Assembly (NCBI GenBank): GCA_003952965.2
Contig: CM025851.1
Coordinates: 35,848,158 to 35,912,157, forward strand
Direction of reading: 5' to 3'
Source of the DNA: Morella rubra
Lineage: Eukaryota > Streptophyta > Magnoliopsida > Fagales > Myricaceae
DNA: 64,000 bases
Positions 11,114-23,250 of this stretch are shown piece after piece. Position 1 is the first letter of the stretch. Every line of letters starts with the position of its first letter. The translations under genes were made by a program, and so were the position numbers. The notes beneath the pieces were generated by a model. That model was not told the DNA's origin. It did no database searches and worked only from the letters and a program-made list of their open reading frames with translations.

Positions 11114-14100
11114 ATAGATCATAAACCAAAAGGATAAGATTAGGAAGTTCAGACAAAGATGATCACATTTCAACTTTATCTTAACAACTCGTTTTATTTT
11201 CCAGATTAAAGGGATACCTTTCTTACAAAGGTTTGGCTAATAATTTATTCTATGCACCATAGGATTATAACTAATCTTTTTTTTTTTCTTGGCAGGATTA
11301 CAACTAATCAGTACGCTCCTAAGTCCTACCGGTTGTCAGTTATATATCCTCATGCAATATTATTGCAATTATGCAACACTGCATTGTGCAATATTTACAA
11401 CAATTTTTACAGCTTTGAAGACGAGATAATTTTTCTAAAAATAACGGAGGAAATGAGGAAAATATGGTAGCTGAGGGGGAGTAATGAAAACAACTGTAGT
11501 TCCAGGAGATTGACGTTAAATGTCAGGTAGGGTGTACGGCCGGTGTACCCTGCCGGGTAGCGATAGAGACTACACCAGAGGCCTCGCTACTCAGCAAAAG
11601 CGAGAACTTTAGTTGCCTGTTTGACTACTGATAGTGTCGGTAACAATGCAGCGGAAGGCACAGAAAGGCCTTTGTTATCGTCGCTTTTTGCAGTCGAACA
11701 AGGAAGATTCATATGCTTCTTGAGTGTGATTGGACAAAAAAAAAAAAAGGCTCGTGGGGACAACTTTAATTAAAGATAATGAGCTGAGTAGGGAACCAGT
11801 ACTAATTGATTTAATAAAAATCGATCAAATAAAACTCGTTACAAACTTTTTACTAACAAATTTTTGACATTAGAATTTTGTTGAGAGTCAAATATAGGCT
11901 TCACTCTTTTTCTTTTTGAGTAGACAAGGACCTTCAAAACATACAGAGAATATAGATCAGTTTACTTTTTGAGTACTATAAACAGACTTGTTTATAGGAC
12001 TAATCAATTCCCTTCTCGATCAAGTTATAGCCTCTAGGGCTTTGTGGTTGAGTTACAATTTCAGATCGACACAATAAAAAAGCTTACCCTGAATGTGCTA
12101 TGAAGACTATAGTGTATTTCGTACAAGTCATTAAGATTAGGATGCAGGCAATCGATTAGGTAAGGAAAATTAGTCCATAATCACCGATAACAATATTAAA
12201 ACTGGTGGTCACCGCCATTAATACCCAAAATAATACATAGCGATGGGTTAAATCTAGATGGTTCCAAAAGGATGGTTAATATTAAATCTTAGTATATTTA
12301 ATGACTCATGAACATACTACCTCAATTAATGAGGTGGGTTAAGTCGCTGGTGGGTCGGATTTTCCTAGTTAATTGAGGTGACATGCTTATGTGTCATTAG
12401 ATCTACAAGAATTTAATCTTAATTATCTAGATTCATTTTGATTTAATCCGTGTGGATAAAATCCTTTCCCCAATACTTGATGCTAACATACACCATAAGA
12501 AGTTCACCAAAGAGCTTAGGAGGAAGATTTTTGCAAATTTCATCAATTAACTAATTAAGACATTTTTTGAACAAGTACTATCGACTTGGGTATAGATTCT
12601 CTCATAAGAAGTGATTTTCGAAGATGTATTAAGAGATGGACCACATTTCATCTAAAAAATCTAACGATCTTAATTAACATGTCATTTAATAAGTTGAGAC
12701 TACTTTGAGTACACTTTCGAAAATCCTCAGTAGAGAATCCGTTCCTCTATTCGACTATACCATGCAGCCCATAGGTGGAGGACTGGAGGTGTTGACCCCA
12801 TAAATCTTACTTCTTTTGGCGCTGAGGAGTTTGATCTATGTGTTGACGAACACGCACGCCTAAGTTGCCCTTCTATTTAGACACGCACTAATTGTGTATC
12901 TATATATAAGTACGCTGGCACGAGCCTACAGCTCCGTAGAAGAAATGGGCGAAAATCACCGTACGACTAAGTTCTACCAAACGAGAGAGAGAGAGAGAGA
13001 TTCACTCAAACGAAAGTAGGGTGATTAGGTTCTACTGACCTAGATAAGTTGCCGCGGTCCCACTTCGAGTGCTGTCTCCGATTCTTCTTCCAGGCCGGAA
13101 TACGAAGGATTCATACAGCCAAAGCGGGAAACTGCAGGCCAGGAACTTACTACCATTGCACACTTCCGAAGAAGACCATTCAGGGGAAAGTTATGTGTCA
13201 TGGAGCTAAAAGCCCGGAAAAGAGAGGCGAGAGAGAGAGAGAGAGATATGTTTCAAACCCAGTATTGGCTTTTGTAGTGACTGTGAACCTTTACATCTGA
13301 CAAGCGACCAGTGGAGAAGTAAGTTAGTTATTTCTATTTGATTTTGCTTATTTTGGGCCAGTTGCGTGATATTGTTGCAGTGTTAGGTCTTCATAGCTGC
13401 TTTATAGGTGTACGGATAATCTATCTGTGATGCTTAAAAGTGAGGGAAAGGAATCCAAACAAGGGCACAAGAAGATCTAAGGCAATATCGAATGCGATTA
13501 TCATGTCTGGCTGTTTAATTTCTGTTTTTGTCTCTATTTGTGAAGGTTAAAACCAGACCTAGTTAAGCCCTCACGATTCTCTTTTCTTTCTCGATTCAAC
13601 TTTCATCAGTGAGACAGTCTTTGTTGTACACTAACTACTGTGCGTGACATGAAAGAGTGTATTTCCGGGGTTAGACACTGATGAAATGTCAGGCGCTATC
13701 GGGGACAGACGGACAGGGGGTACTCATAATGCATGCGTGGCGCAACAATCGACTGCTCTTTATGGAAAGAAAGCTTTTCGGGGCCAAAGACTACCTTTAT
13801 ATGGCCCCAGAATATCCTACATATCCAAAACAGATACCTGAAGTATCTTCTGTACTCGTCAAATGGAATTCGGGAATGAGATCCAATTGATATAGATAGC
13901 CAGCCAAATGCCAAGCACTGTATTTATGCCTATTTACATATTGATGTTGATAAGTTCTTACAAGTAGAACTATTACCCAAAATGTTTACTTCTGATCAGT
14001 TTAGATAAAGTAATGAAGTTCTCTGGGATGAGAATTGGGATGAGACTGGGAGGAAGGTCGAGTCTTTTTGCCTTGTCGTTTAAGTCCGGTAAAGCTGAAG

Positions 14101-14339
14101 TTGGAGCATGGCATTGGCTTTTGAACTGATCATGTCCTTCTTTCTACCTTCTGGACCTGTTTGAGTGGCAATCTTTGCGTCTTCTGTTAAGTGCAGTAAA
14201 ATCTGTAATCTCCTGGATCCACGTTATACTTAGCAGATTTAGCTTAGAAATCGTGTGAGGGCATTCTTGCTGCTAAGCCATCTGCTGGGCTAGCTATTAA
14301 TTCAAATCTTAACCGTGCTCTAATAAAAAATAAAAGAAA

Positions 14340-14605
14340 AAAAATTTTTTTACACCATCAAATTACCATTTATTTTACAATATAAGCCACAAAATACCAA
14401 ACTTAACACGTTGCCCTCTAAACTACCATTTAGTCATTAAGATTGTGCCATGGGTTATTTTTTCTATTAATTTTAAATTTTAATGGTCAAATCTTCACAG
14501 AAGTGCAAAGTATAAACATATTAGGTAGTTTTAAGTGCAATTTGTTAGATTTAATAATTCAAAATGTGTATAAATTAGAGCATGGAACGTGTAATTTCCC
14601 CAAAA
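14340..14605. repeat. AT-rich dispersed repeat, copy 1
   Basis: It shares the hallmark GTGCAAAGTATAAAC followed by TTAGGTAGTTT and GTGCAATTT with stretches at about 22990-23250 and 37930-38150. This suggests a small dispersed non-coding element. Boundaries are approximate and no target-site duplication was fixed. Confidence 0.4.
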
Positions 14606-15772
14606 CAAAAACAGTTGGCAGGGAATGACTTTGCTATGATACGTCATCTGGGTTGACAGCTTGACAGTTTATAGGTAAAAAACTTGTCGAATACAGCTTC
14701 GTGCTCTTGTACAATTGACTTCCATTGAATCAAGCATCCCGTCTGCATAATGACGGTGGGAATGATGGTGGCATACCATGAGCAAAACTTCATTGCTTCC
14801 GCAAAATCTCAGGCAACAGCATCAAATAGCATTTGTGACCACAGTAAATAATTGTCGCCAATAAAAATAGCTGACTTCTGTAACACAAGGCTGAGCAGAT
14901 TCGGAATTGCAGGATGGAAGCTTGGGCGTGGAAGGGAAAGCGTGGTCGGAGAGTTGGAGAGTCTACGAGATTATTCACGAAGTGTTTGAGAGTCACTTGT
15001 GCTTAGTTGTCTTAGGTGGTCGGATGGGCCATTGGGCTTTCATTGGGCCTTGGGCTTCCAATGTTAGTCTACTTATCTTATTACTTTGTGTTGTTTCAGA
15101 CTTTGTATTTCATTTGTGTGGGCTGGGCTTATCTCAGCCCATTGTCATCAGATCTGGCCCTGCTTGGTCACCAGGATATATCTATTTGGCTAGCTTCTTT
15201 TCCTTTATCATCGAGAAACCTGTAGTCCATTGTTTGGGGAGAATTGGAGGCTAGCTACCTCGAACTAAGCTGAATTTCTATCGAATGAAGTGAAGTGTTT
15301 TTACAGAAAATCTATAGTACATTTACGTTTGTTACAACTTCTTAACAACAATACTCGGCAGCATGCTTTAACCGCAAACAAGCAGCCAGCACACACCACC
15401 AACCATTTAAAATTGGCACTTGAACAGAAATTAAAGGCATTCAAGAACTAATACGAGCAAAAGCTTCTAATTGACAAACACTTGGCTTTTTTTCCCAAAA
15501 AAATTTTAAAAACAACAACGGCACGGAATACACAATCATAACTCAGAAATATCATCTATATCCCTAAACCAGGCGAGGAAGTGTGAAAGACTATAGGCAA
15601 GTAGACTTTGAGCAAGTAGTCAATAGAATATATACACGCTCCGTTGCGTTTTGAACAGGAACTGTTGATGCTGAAAGCAAAACCATCACCAATTGCTCTA
15701 AAGCCCACTATAAAGTGAAACAGCTGTTTCATGACCTTAGGAAATGACAAGCTAAAGATGTCTCTCTGTCAT

Positions 15773-18700
15773 TCAACTTCCCCTGTGCCTCCGCGCAGTG
15801 ACACAATTCTGCGACCATGATGAAGGTTTATATCCCCCTGCCAGTAAGTTAGATGCGGCAGCTGCATTAATTTTCCTTCTCTTGGATTCTAATTCTGACT
15901 GCCTCTTAGTGGTCACAGATGACGCAGATGACCTGGAGAAGATTGAAGCAGCATTGATCAATGCTCGCTTATCCTTCCTATTTTTGTCAAACTTGTAGGG
16001 AAATTTCACATGTGCTGCACTAGCAGTGTCTTTTTCAGAAGGTGGAAGCAGTCGTATGCCAAGGCCTCTTCTCCTTGAAGCAGCCTCTTCTTCAGCAACT
16101 CTTTTCTTTTGATTCTGAGAAAATCAGAAAGTGAGGAAAAACTGTTATCTACAAGTACAAGAACATAAAAATGAAGAACTAGCATAAACTCAATAACATA
16201 CTCTAAGTTGTGCCCGAAGCGCCTTGTTGAGAGAATAGTCATCTGAATGCCTGTCATCAGATAGTCGCTGAAGGCGCACTAGCACCGGCTCAGCTTCTTT
16301 CTTCTTCTGCAAATCTTCCTCCTGGTGTTCAAGACGATAAAATGGATCTGCTAGCTTACCCCTTTCTGAGAAAAGGAAAACCATTAAGATTTGCTTAAAC
16401 AAACAAATCAACATAATAAAGGGGTTAAATATCCAATGAAAATAATTGAGCCCTAGTTTTCACCTCAACATTTTAGAAGCTGCCATGGTCAACCAAGGAA
16501 ACACAAGTGCAATACAATAAGTTCTTCAAATCCAGCTGGGCTTATTCTATTTCCATTTGACATAACAACCCCACCCCTCCCCCCTTCTCTTTTCCTTCAA
16601 AAAAAGTGAATGAAAAAAAGACTTAACACAAACCTTCATCTGCAGGGAGTGCAAATGTCTCTGCATCCTCAATGTCAAACTCCTCTGTCTTTTTTTGGGC
16701 CCCACTGATGATCACATATTCACAATTTTTGGGGTCTGTCTGAATAACAATCTCATGTTTACAGCACGCAGCCTTCATTGTAAAGCTCCATATCTGAAAG
16801 AAGCATGCAAATCTTCATCATCAAACAAAACCATTGTGGGAGGAAAAACTAAGCCAAAAATTCTCCTCGCTACGGAACTTTCACAGTGAGCAGAAGGCAG
16901 CGAAACTAGTTTACAATCACAAATGAAATCACCCATTGATATGGAAAAAAACACGCTGGATTGATATCAGCAAAATAGGTAGTACAGTAACTGACTGTTT
17001 GAGTGCTTGCATCTTCCAAATAAAACACATCATCCAATATAATCCTCTATCTATTCCTAATCCTTATATCCTCAATCATACAATAAAAAATATACTGTGA
17101 TCGATTGCAAAATATACCTTCGTTGAATAATAATTTCCCACTTGCTTTTTCTCTGCGTTGAACCGAACACCCTTTGCAATCATAGAATTGCATCCACCAC
17201 ACCATATATTATAGGGCATCTCAAACCTGAAAGTAAAGTGAAAAGCAATTAGGAGAAGGAAAGAAAACCATCCATAGAAAAGAAAACTAATTAATACGTC
17301 AAGCAATTAATTGGAATAAGAGAAAATATCAAGAAAACAGAGTGTGTCATTCGCATACATAAATTCTTAAGCCTAGAAAGACCTGCACAGAGAAGAGGGT
17401 GGCTTGTTGCCAAAACTATTATACATTGTGTTAATGCCATAAGCCCTTGAGGTTCTCCTTTCCATTATCAGGCACAGTTTGCAAGTCAGCAAACCATACA
17501 AGCATCTTTCCAGATATTGATGTAAGCATTTGACACAGGCATACTATCAGAAACTTAAAGCAGAATGCTTGTGATGCATCACCTTATAATCAATATGCCC
17601 TGGTCTATTTTCCTTGCCCTCTCTCTCAAAGCATGTTGACCATGAAATTTGTTCAAAGACCCCTGAAAGAAGAGGAATTGTGAGGACTACAAAGTAGTGA
17701 TGCACCATAATAAGCAATTGTAACAATGTGATATAGCAGCTGCACTTGAGGCGTACCTGGCTTGGAGTCCATTCTGGAGGATAATAGAAATTGTCCGCTC
17801 TAGCAGCTGCAAGTGAAGACTGCAGAAATCCAGACAAAAAAGTTTATCAGATCAAACAAATTGCTAAGGAGATGCTTGAGAAAATTAACAAGACTTAGCA
17901 AACACCGAAGGATATTGGTTTCATAGAACCCAATATAATGCTATCTAACTGGCTAAAGCAAACTCAACTAATTCTAAATTTAACAAAACCATCATGCACT
18001 TCAAGCAAAATAGTTTCCACTTTCGGTAGAGGACTCTCAAAATGCAACAGAACACAACCCAAGATCATGAGAAATTTTAAGTCGTTTGGAAGAGACCTCT
18101 TTGTCTGGAAAATATAAATCCAAAATGGAAAATCGAAAATGAAAGCAAAAGAAAATAATTGTGCAGCAAACAAACAACTTCCTCTGTTGGGAGATGGCAC
18201 ATTTGATATTACCCATGGGTCACCTGCAATCTTAGGGCTTTTTTTTTAGCTCAGCTTCAAATCATGACCATAAAGCCCTATTGCCATGGGTAGACAATCC
18301 CAAACAAGCTAATCTGATAAGCATATGGCTAACATCCCAATAAAACTTCAAAACCGTGGACGTGGTTTCTAGTGAACAATTTCGCAGCTGTCTCAGAAAG
18401 CAACAAAGGTGATCCGGAAAAATTCTAAAACTGCCAGTCCCAATTAAATCTTTTTAATCACCTTGTACCATTGGAAGTCCCAACTATTATTCCCCAACGA
18501 ATGTGGATACCTAAATAATCCACCACATGAAATTATACATATCGATCCCAAACACATGCCAGTGATATTATAGGATCCAATACATCCTACCCACCAAAAA
18601 CGTAACCCCAATTGAACCCTTAAACATAATTCTATAGTATTTCTCCGGCTATATTTTGTAGAATTTTTTTTAAAAAAATCAAAATTGCAGCTACACGAGC

Positions 18701-19068
18701 GAAAAATTTCTCTTCCAATAAGCACTCTTGCTGCCCTAAGATTCCGGCTCCAATAATCCGTATCATACCGGCTAATCCTCTACTTTTTCATCGTCCAAAT
18801 TGTCAAAACGTTTAGGTTAAACTAAATTGAAGAACAAAAATAAAAAAATCCAACCAAAGAAATCAGGAAAAAAAGAGCCCAAAAATAAACGCATCTAATT
18901 TCAACGTCTGGGGATCGTCCGAATAAATAAAACGCGAAGATTCGTATTAATTGTGATAAGGAACAATAAGAAACTCTAATTCTTGACACAAAAACAAGAA
19001 AACTCAATCTATAAACACTAAATACTATTAACTTGCTGAATATTAGAGAGAGGAATTTTGCTTACCAT
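15773..19068 (-). CDS. CCDC130/YJU2-type (CWC16 family) pre-mRNA splicing factor
   Basis: Seven coding exons with GT-AG introns give one 306-residue frame: 19068-19066, 17819-17757, 17662-17583, 17226-17118, 16793-16634, 16365-16202 and 16114-15773 (stop included). Exon lengths of 3, 63, 80, 109, 160, 164 and 342 sum to 921 bases with phases preserved. The protein begins MSSLAAARADNFYYPPEWTP. It carries the family core FEMPYNIWCGGC (C58, C61) and AACC (C95, C96), a likely zinc-binding set, then VRFNAEKKQVGNYYST. A charged coiled-coil-like part follows (LEHQEEDLQKKKEAEP), with a basic C-terminus (KRRKINAAAASNLL). CWC16/YJU2 proteins act at the catalytic spliceosome in the nucleus. Oddly, the first coding exon is only the ATG, followed by a 1246-base intron. 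The leader before it has a GAA/TTC repeat. The gene looks intact. Confidence 0.93.
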
Positions 19069-21052
19069 CTTCGCTTCTCCTTCTTCTTCTTCTTCTTCTT
19101 CTTCGAATTGGGATTCTGATAGCGAATTGATGCGGAGATAGGAGCTTTTCCTGCCTTTAATGAATATAAAAGCGGCGTCGTATTCTTTTCCTACTTATCT
19201 TCTGGGCCCTGGGGCCATCCCCGTCTTTTTGTACTAGATTCTTTTTGCCCCCCGGATTGGGCCTTGCAAGTCGGTCGGGAGCCACCGTCCTCGACTCCTC
19301 TTATAGACTTATAGTGGAGTCCATTGCGTTTTGTGGTGATGGTTATTGGGCCGCATAAATCCCAAAACGCATCACTTTAAGGCTGCGATGTGAATCCCTC
19401 ACATCGCAAATTACTCAACAAAAAAAAAAAAAGAACCAAATATATATATATATTTTTTTAATAAAAAAAACCCTCACCACCTTATCCCAAGTTTTCGGTA
19501 TTCCATTTTTCCTCTCTTTTTTTTTTTTCTTCCTTTTCTGTGATAGGTAAAAGGTCACTGTGCTAAGTAATTATATATAATTTTAAATTAATGTCGACTT
19601 TTATTTCATAGTACATTAAATAAATAACTTGAATAGTATTTTTATAACATCGTAGATATGTTTTCTAGGAACATGAATAGTATTTATTTGCAGTGGAAAT
19701 CACCTAAAATAATGTTGGTTGTCTGGTTTTAGTAATAGCCATTTAAGGGCAAAAGGATATTTTCCTATTTTCTTTTTAATTTTTGATTTTTTTTTTCCTT
19801 TTCATCCATATATATTGACATTTGTAGTTCATCTTCACCTTTTCGAACAGTTCGTCGATGGCTCTGTCCCTCACTTTTTGCAACAGTACTCATAGATTGC
19901 TTTGCCCTTAGAAAACGTGGATTGCATCTTCCCCACCCTATACGTTGCAATTCACTCAAACCGGCATGGAGCTTTCCTTGTAACCAATCACATGCATCAT
20001 CTTCCACCTCTACACACAAAAAGCATGAGAGACAGGATCCTCTGTAAAGCAAGAAATTGCGTAAGGTAAAGAGATAGACACAACAAGTAATTTCGCATGA
20101 TTTAGGACATATTTGCAAGTCAGAATTTTGGTTTGCAAGCATAACTAATTCAAAATTTTGGTCAATAAAATAATTTTAAAATAATCTATCTCTTTCCATT
20201 AACTTATATATTTCCATTACAATAAACATTAAAAAAAAATCATTCAAATAATCTATCTATTAACTTTTCACCAACTCTCAAAAATTCTAATTTTTCACTA
20301 TTTTCTCTCAAAATCCAATAAAACTCTAATCTACATATCAATTTTTACAACATTCCAAAAATTTTTTTATAAAATTTTAGTTTGCAAATAGGATATTAAT
20401 GATGCTATTATTAAGCTTTTCTTACATCATTTTATTTTTATTGGTGGACATTAAACTGTTTAATTTTTGGGCAATATAGCTCTTATATTATTAAATGCTT
20501 CTAGGTTGGGTATACCATGTTTAGTGTTGCATTAATTAAACTTCAATTCTATTATTTAATGTTTGTTATCTTTGTTTCTCTATCTTAACATGAATTTTGG
20601 ACAAGAATTTGTAGATATCATATAGGAGAGAGAAGAAGAGAGAGAGATTGAAATTCTTCTCAAAAAATCAAGAAACTAATAATGAGCACAATCATACATA
20701 ATTCAATGTTTGACAAACGATAAAATGTGACATTATTTTTTAATTTCTTCCTTTCTTTCTAAGGAACTTTCATTGGGAAAGGGTCTACATCTCTCTCTCT
20801 CTCCTCTTTCTGTCTCCCAATAAATAAGCATAAAAAGGTTCTCTCATGTCTCACACGGATGGCGAAAACACTTACATGTCAACCCTCTCCCTCACATCTT
20901 ATATTAAGTTCATTATATAGATTAAGGCTGACAATCTACCAAAATCCTCCATCTCCTAACTAAACCTCTCCCCCCTGAGTTCTTCGATCGTCTTCTCGCT
21001 GCTCCATGCTTCCTTTTCTTATATACCCTTCTCCTTCTCCTCCTCCTCCACC
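19069..21052. other. Intergenic DNA between the divergent CCDC130 and CLE genes
   Basis: This holds both upstream regions. A GAA-repeat leader for the splicing factor lies at 19069-19105. A perfect 10-base hairpin is at 19384-19408 and poly-T/A tracts are near 19440 and 19518. An AT-rich MITE-like stretch lies at about 20160-20350. A TATATAG box at 20914-20920, about 130 bases before the CLE start, may serve that gene. No other gene is supported. Confidence 0.5.
20160..20350. mobile_element. MITE relative of the element at 47572-47763
   Basis: The segment containing ATCTCTTTCCAT, CATTACAATAAACATT, AATCATTCAAA and TTTTCACCAA follows the same order as the interior of the MITE nested in the CACTA element. 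No intact termini were found here, so it is probably an older, decayed copy. Confidence 0.45.
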
Positions 21053-21400
21053 ATGGCCTTGAAAACGTCTAAAATTATGTTCATTTTTCTTTCGCTCTCT
21101 CTCCTCTTGTTATTGATTCATGAATTCTATAATTTCAAGTCCAAGATCAAAGACAAAGAAACCACCACCACAAGCTATTTTCCGCCCCTTCGTCACCCTG
21201 TTATCAGCAGAAAAGTTCTAGCCAGCAGATTCGACTTCGCACCGTTTATAAAGCATCATCAGCGCAACAACCACCACCACGAGCGGACACATTCACCCAA
21301 CACGCGTGTGCAGCCGGAGCCGGCTGAGAGCGAGATTGATCCGCGTTATGGGGTTGAAAAGCGTCGTGTCCCCACTGGTCCGAACCCATTGCACCATTGA
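21053..21400 (+). CDS. CLE peptide precursor ending in RRVPTGPNPLHH
   Basis: The single-exon 115-residue prepropeptide belongs to the CLE family of secreted signals perceived by leucine-rich-repeat receptor kinases at the cell surface. Residues about 7-22 are a hydrophobic signal peptide (IMFIFLSLSLLLLLIH). A variable, histidine-rich middle follows (HHQRNNHHHERTH). The conserved DPRYGVEK leads into the 12-residue CLE motif RRVPTGPNPLHH at the extreme C-terminus (104-115). The two prolines that are commonly hydroxylated, P107 and P110, are present, and the terminal HH is intact. The motif is closest to the CLE8/CLE11-CLE13 type as I remember it; orthology is not claimed. The start is supported by the CACCATGGCC context and the signal peptide. 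A TATATAG lies 130 bases upstream. Confidence 0.93.
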   Translation: MALKTSKIMFIFLSLSLLLLLIHEFYNFKSKIKDKETTTTSYFPPLRHPVISRKVLASRFDFAPFIKHHQRNNHHHERTHSPNTRVQPEPAESEIDPRYGVEKRRVPTGPNPLHH

Positions 21401-22989
21401 TCGTGATTTCTCATCAGGTACTGAATATACGAAAGAGCTGAAAAATAAAGGGTTAGTGGAAGCCTTCATTGCTTGTATGATGATTTCAAATCTTTTTGCT
21501 TTTCTTTTTTCTTTAGTAGGAGACATATTAATTCGATTTCGATGGATCATGGTGTATGATCGATATTGGCGAGCTTGAGCTTTGTACAGGGATTGAGGGC
21601 ATGTTATCGTGAAAAGGAGAATAGTACTGCATCTCTAGGTTTGTTAGTTAATGATTACCATGATAGTGCTTAATTGATGAATGCACTAATTAGTAATTAT
21701 GATTTTGGGTATTTGTTTATGGTTGGTTAATTTCAAAGAAACATGAGTAGCTGTGACGGCACGGCACGTTTTGGGAAGAAGATTTTCAGCTGCACCATAA
21801 TAATGATATTTATTAGTGAGGTTGGTTAGTGTAAAAGCCTTGCTAGCTGTTGCTGGGCTTTCTTTGAAGATCAATCAAAGCTAGTGTTGAGAACTCAAAG
21901 TCGTCAAGGGGTTTGGTGGCGTATTTGAGACTTCTTTGGCTGCAACCGACCCCTTAATTAATATTTGAATAAAGCCAATATTGTTTCTGTCTCACGACTG
22001 ATGTGGGATTGTTCTTTTTCTAAAGCATCATTATAGAGAGCCTACACTAGGTGACAATATTCAACTGCGTGACCCTGACCCATATTAATGCTCTACGAGA
22101 AATATTGTGGCAGAAAGCTTGCGAGAGTTCATTTTTTTCCCTTCGGTTTGTGGATTGTAAACGTACTTTTCAGGGGTCTAAATCTGCAACATCTCAGTAC
22201 TTGACACCACACAATTGGTGAAAACATGGCTCTCGACTATTTGAAGACTAAGACTTCGTTAATTTGGAGCTCTAGCTCGATAGTGCAAGCTGTGCCCAGT
22301 GCCCCAATGTAATGTGGTAGTTGACTTTGAGGGATCAGTAATATTATATATTTTTCTGTGACACTTCGTCATTATTGTGTGAGATTGAGTGCGTAACAAA
22401 TTAGCTGAATCAATTTTGAGATCTTCTAGTGGGATGTAAATGTCAATGGTGCACCGGGCACCAAGATGGCAAGGAGAGGTCGAGTCTGCAGAAAGATCAA
22501 AAGCCCACACTTTCTATTTGTTTCTTTCCCAGCGTGTTCAGTACTGTATATTCAGACTAGAAATCCAGATTTCATGTAATTTGCTTGGTCAGTTGGTACT
22601 TCTTTGTTTTTGTTTTTGTTCATGTCAGAGTTAATTAATCTGAGCTAATCACGGGCGCCTGGCTTGGCTCGGGAGCAGGTCAATTGTGATGCGAGTCAGG
22701 TACGTGCGGTCCGGGTTTAGACGTGGGTTGGATCAACTTAAGTGTTGAGGCGGGGGCGGGTCAAATATGGGTCAACCTGGATGTGATCTAAGTTGAAATG
22801 GATCAGGCTGAGGCTCAGAACGACGACCATGGTGGTAACGGAAGACTTGGAGATCAAGAGATTGAACCGGTTTAATTAGGATTTTGAAACGCTTTTTTCT
22901 TCTTGGTTTCTATGCAGGCGAATTGCCTAATTTGTGTATTCACAATAGGGCCACTTTTGGAGTGTCAGAAACACGAAAAAGAAAGAAAT

Positions 22990-23250
22990 TATACTTTAAT
23001 TTGCAACTTTTAACTATCCTAATTCTTGTAATTTACAGTCTACTCAAATTATTAACGAGTTTAAATTTCGCACCGCATGTTAAAATCTTACTATCAAAAT
23101 CAATTAAAAATATGCCATGTGTCATAATCCTAATACTCTAAATGTAATTATTTGGGGTGCAAAGTATAAATCCATTAGTAATTTAAGATGTAATGTGCCC
23201 AATTTAATAGAGGTGTAAATGATAAAATTGTATTTTGTCCAAAACAAAAA
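22990..23250. repeat. AT-rich dispersed repeat, copy 2
   Basis: Contains GGGTGCAAAGTATAAAT, then TTAGTAATTTAAG and GTAATGTGCCCAA, in the same order as at about 14480-14560. Boundaries are approximate. Confidence 0.4.

Larger units (their letters stand above)
7085..15772. other. Gene-poor stretch between the TCP and CCDC130 genes
   Basis: Short open frames here (for example 13049-13300, 13681-13890 and 14907-15254) have no recognised domain and no gene structure. Visible structure is the TCP 3' UTR just after 7085, a 93-bp tandem duplication at 8231-8412, an (AT)n tract at 11044-11113, GA runs near 12985 and 13229, and an AT-rich dispersed repeat at about 14340-14605. Confidence 0.45.

Noticed and set aside
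13049..13300. Open frame with NCRPGTYYHC, loosely like a small cysteine-rich peptide
   Set aside because: No signal peptide, odd cysteine count, a GA-repeat-encoded REREREY stretch and no recognised family. The resemblance is too weak.
13681..13914. Overlapping frames on both strands suspected of being organelle-derived
   Set aside because: Translations did not match any plastid or mitochondrial protein I know; no rRNA or tRNA neighbour supports an organelle insertion.
14907..15254. 115-codon plus-strand frame downstream of the splicing-factor gene
   Set aside because: Hydrophobic composition without a family match; no promoter signals; it lies in the 3' flank of the minus-strand gene.
21995..22015. 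GATGTGGGATTG, reverse complement of an snRNA-type upstream element
   Set aside because: No TATA at the right spacing and no snRNA sequence downstream on that strand.
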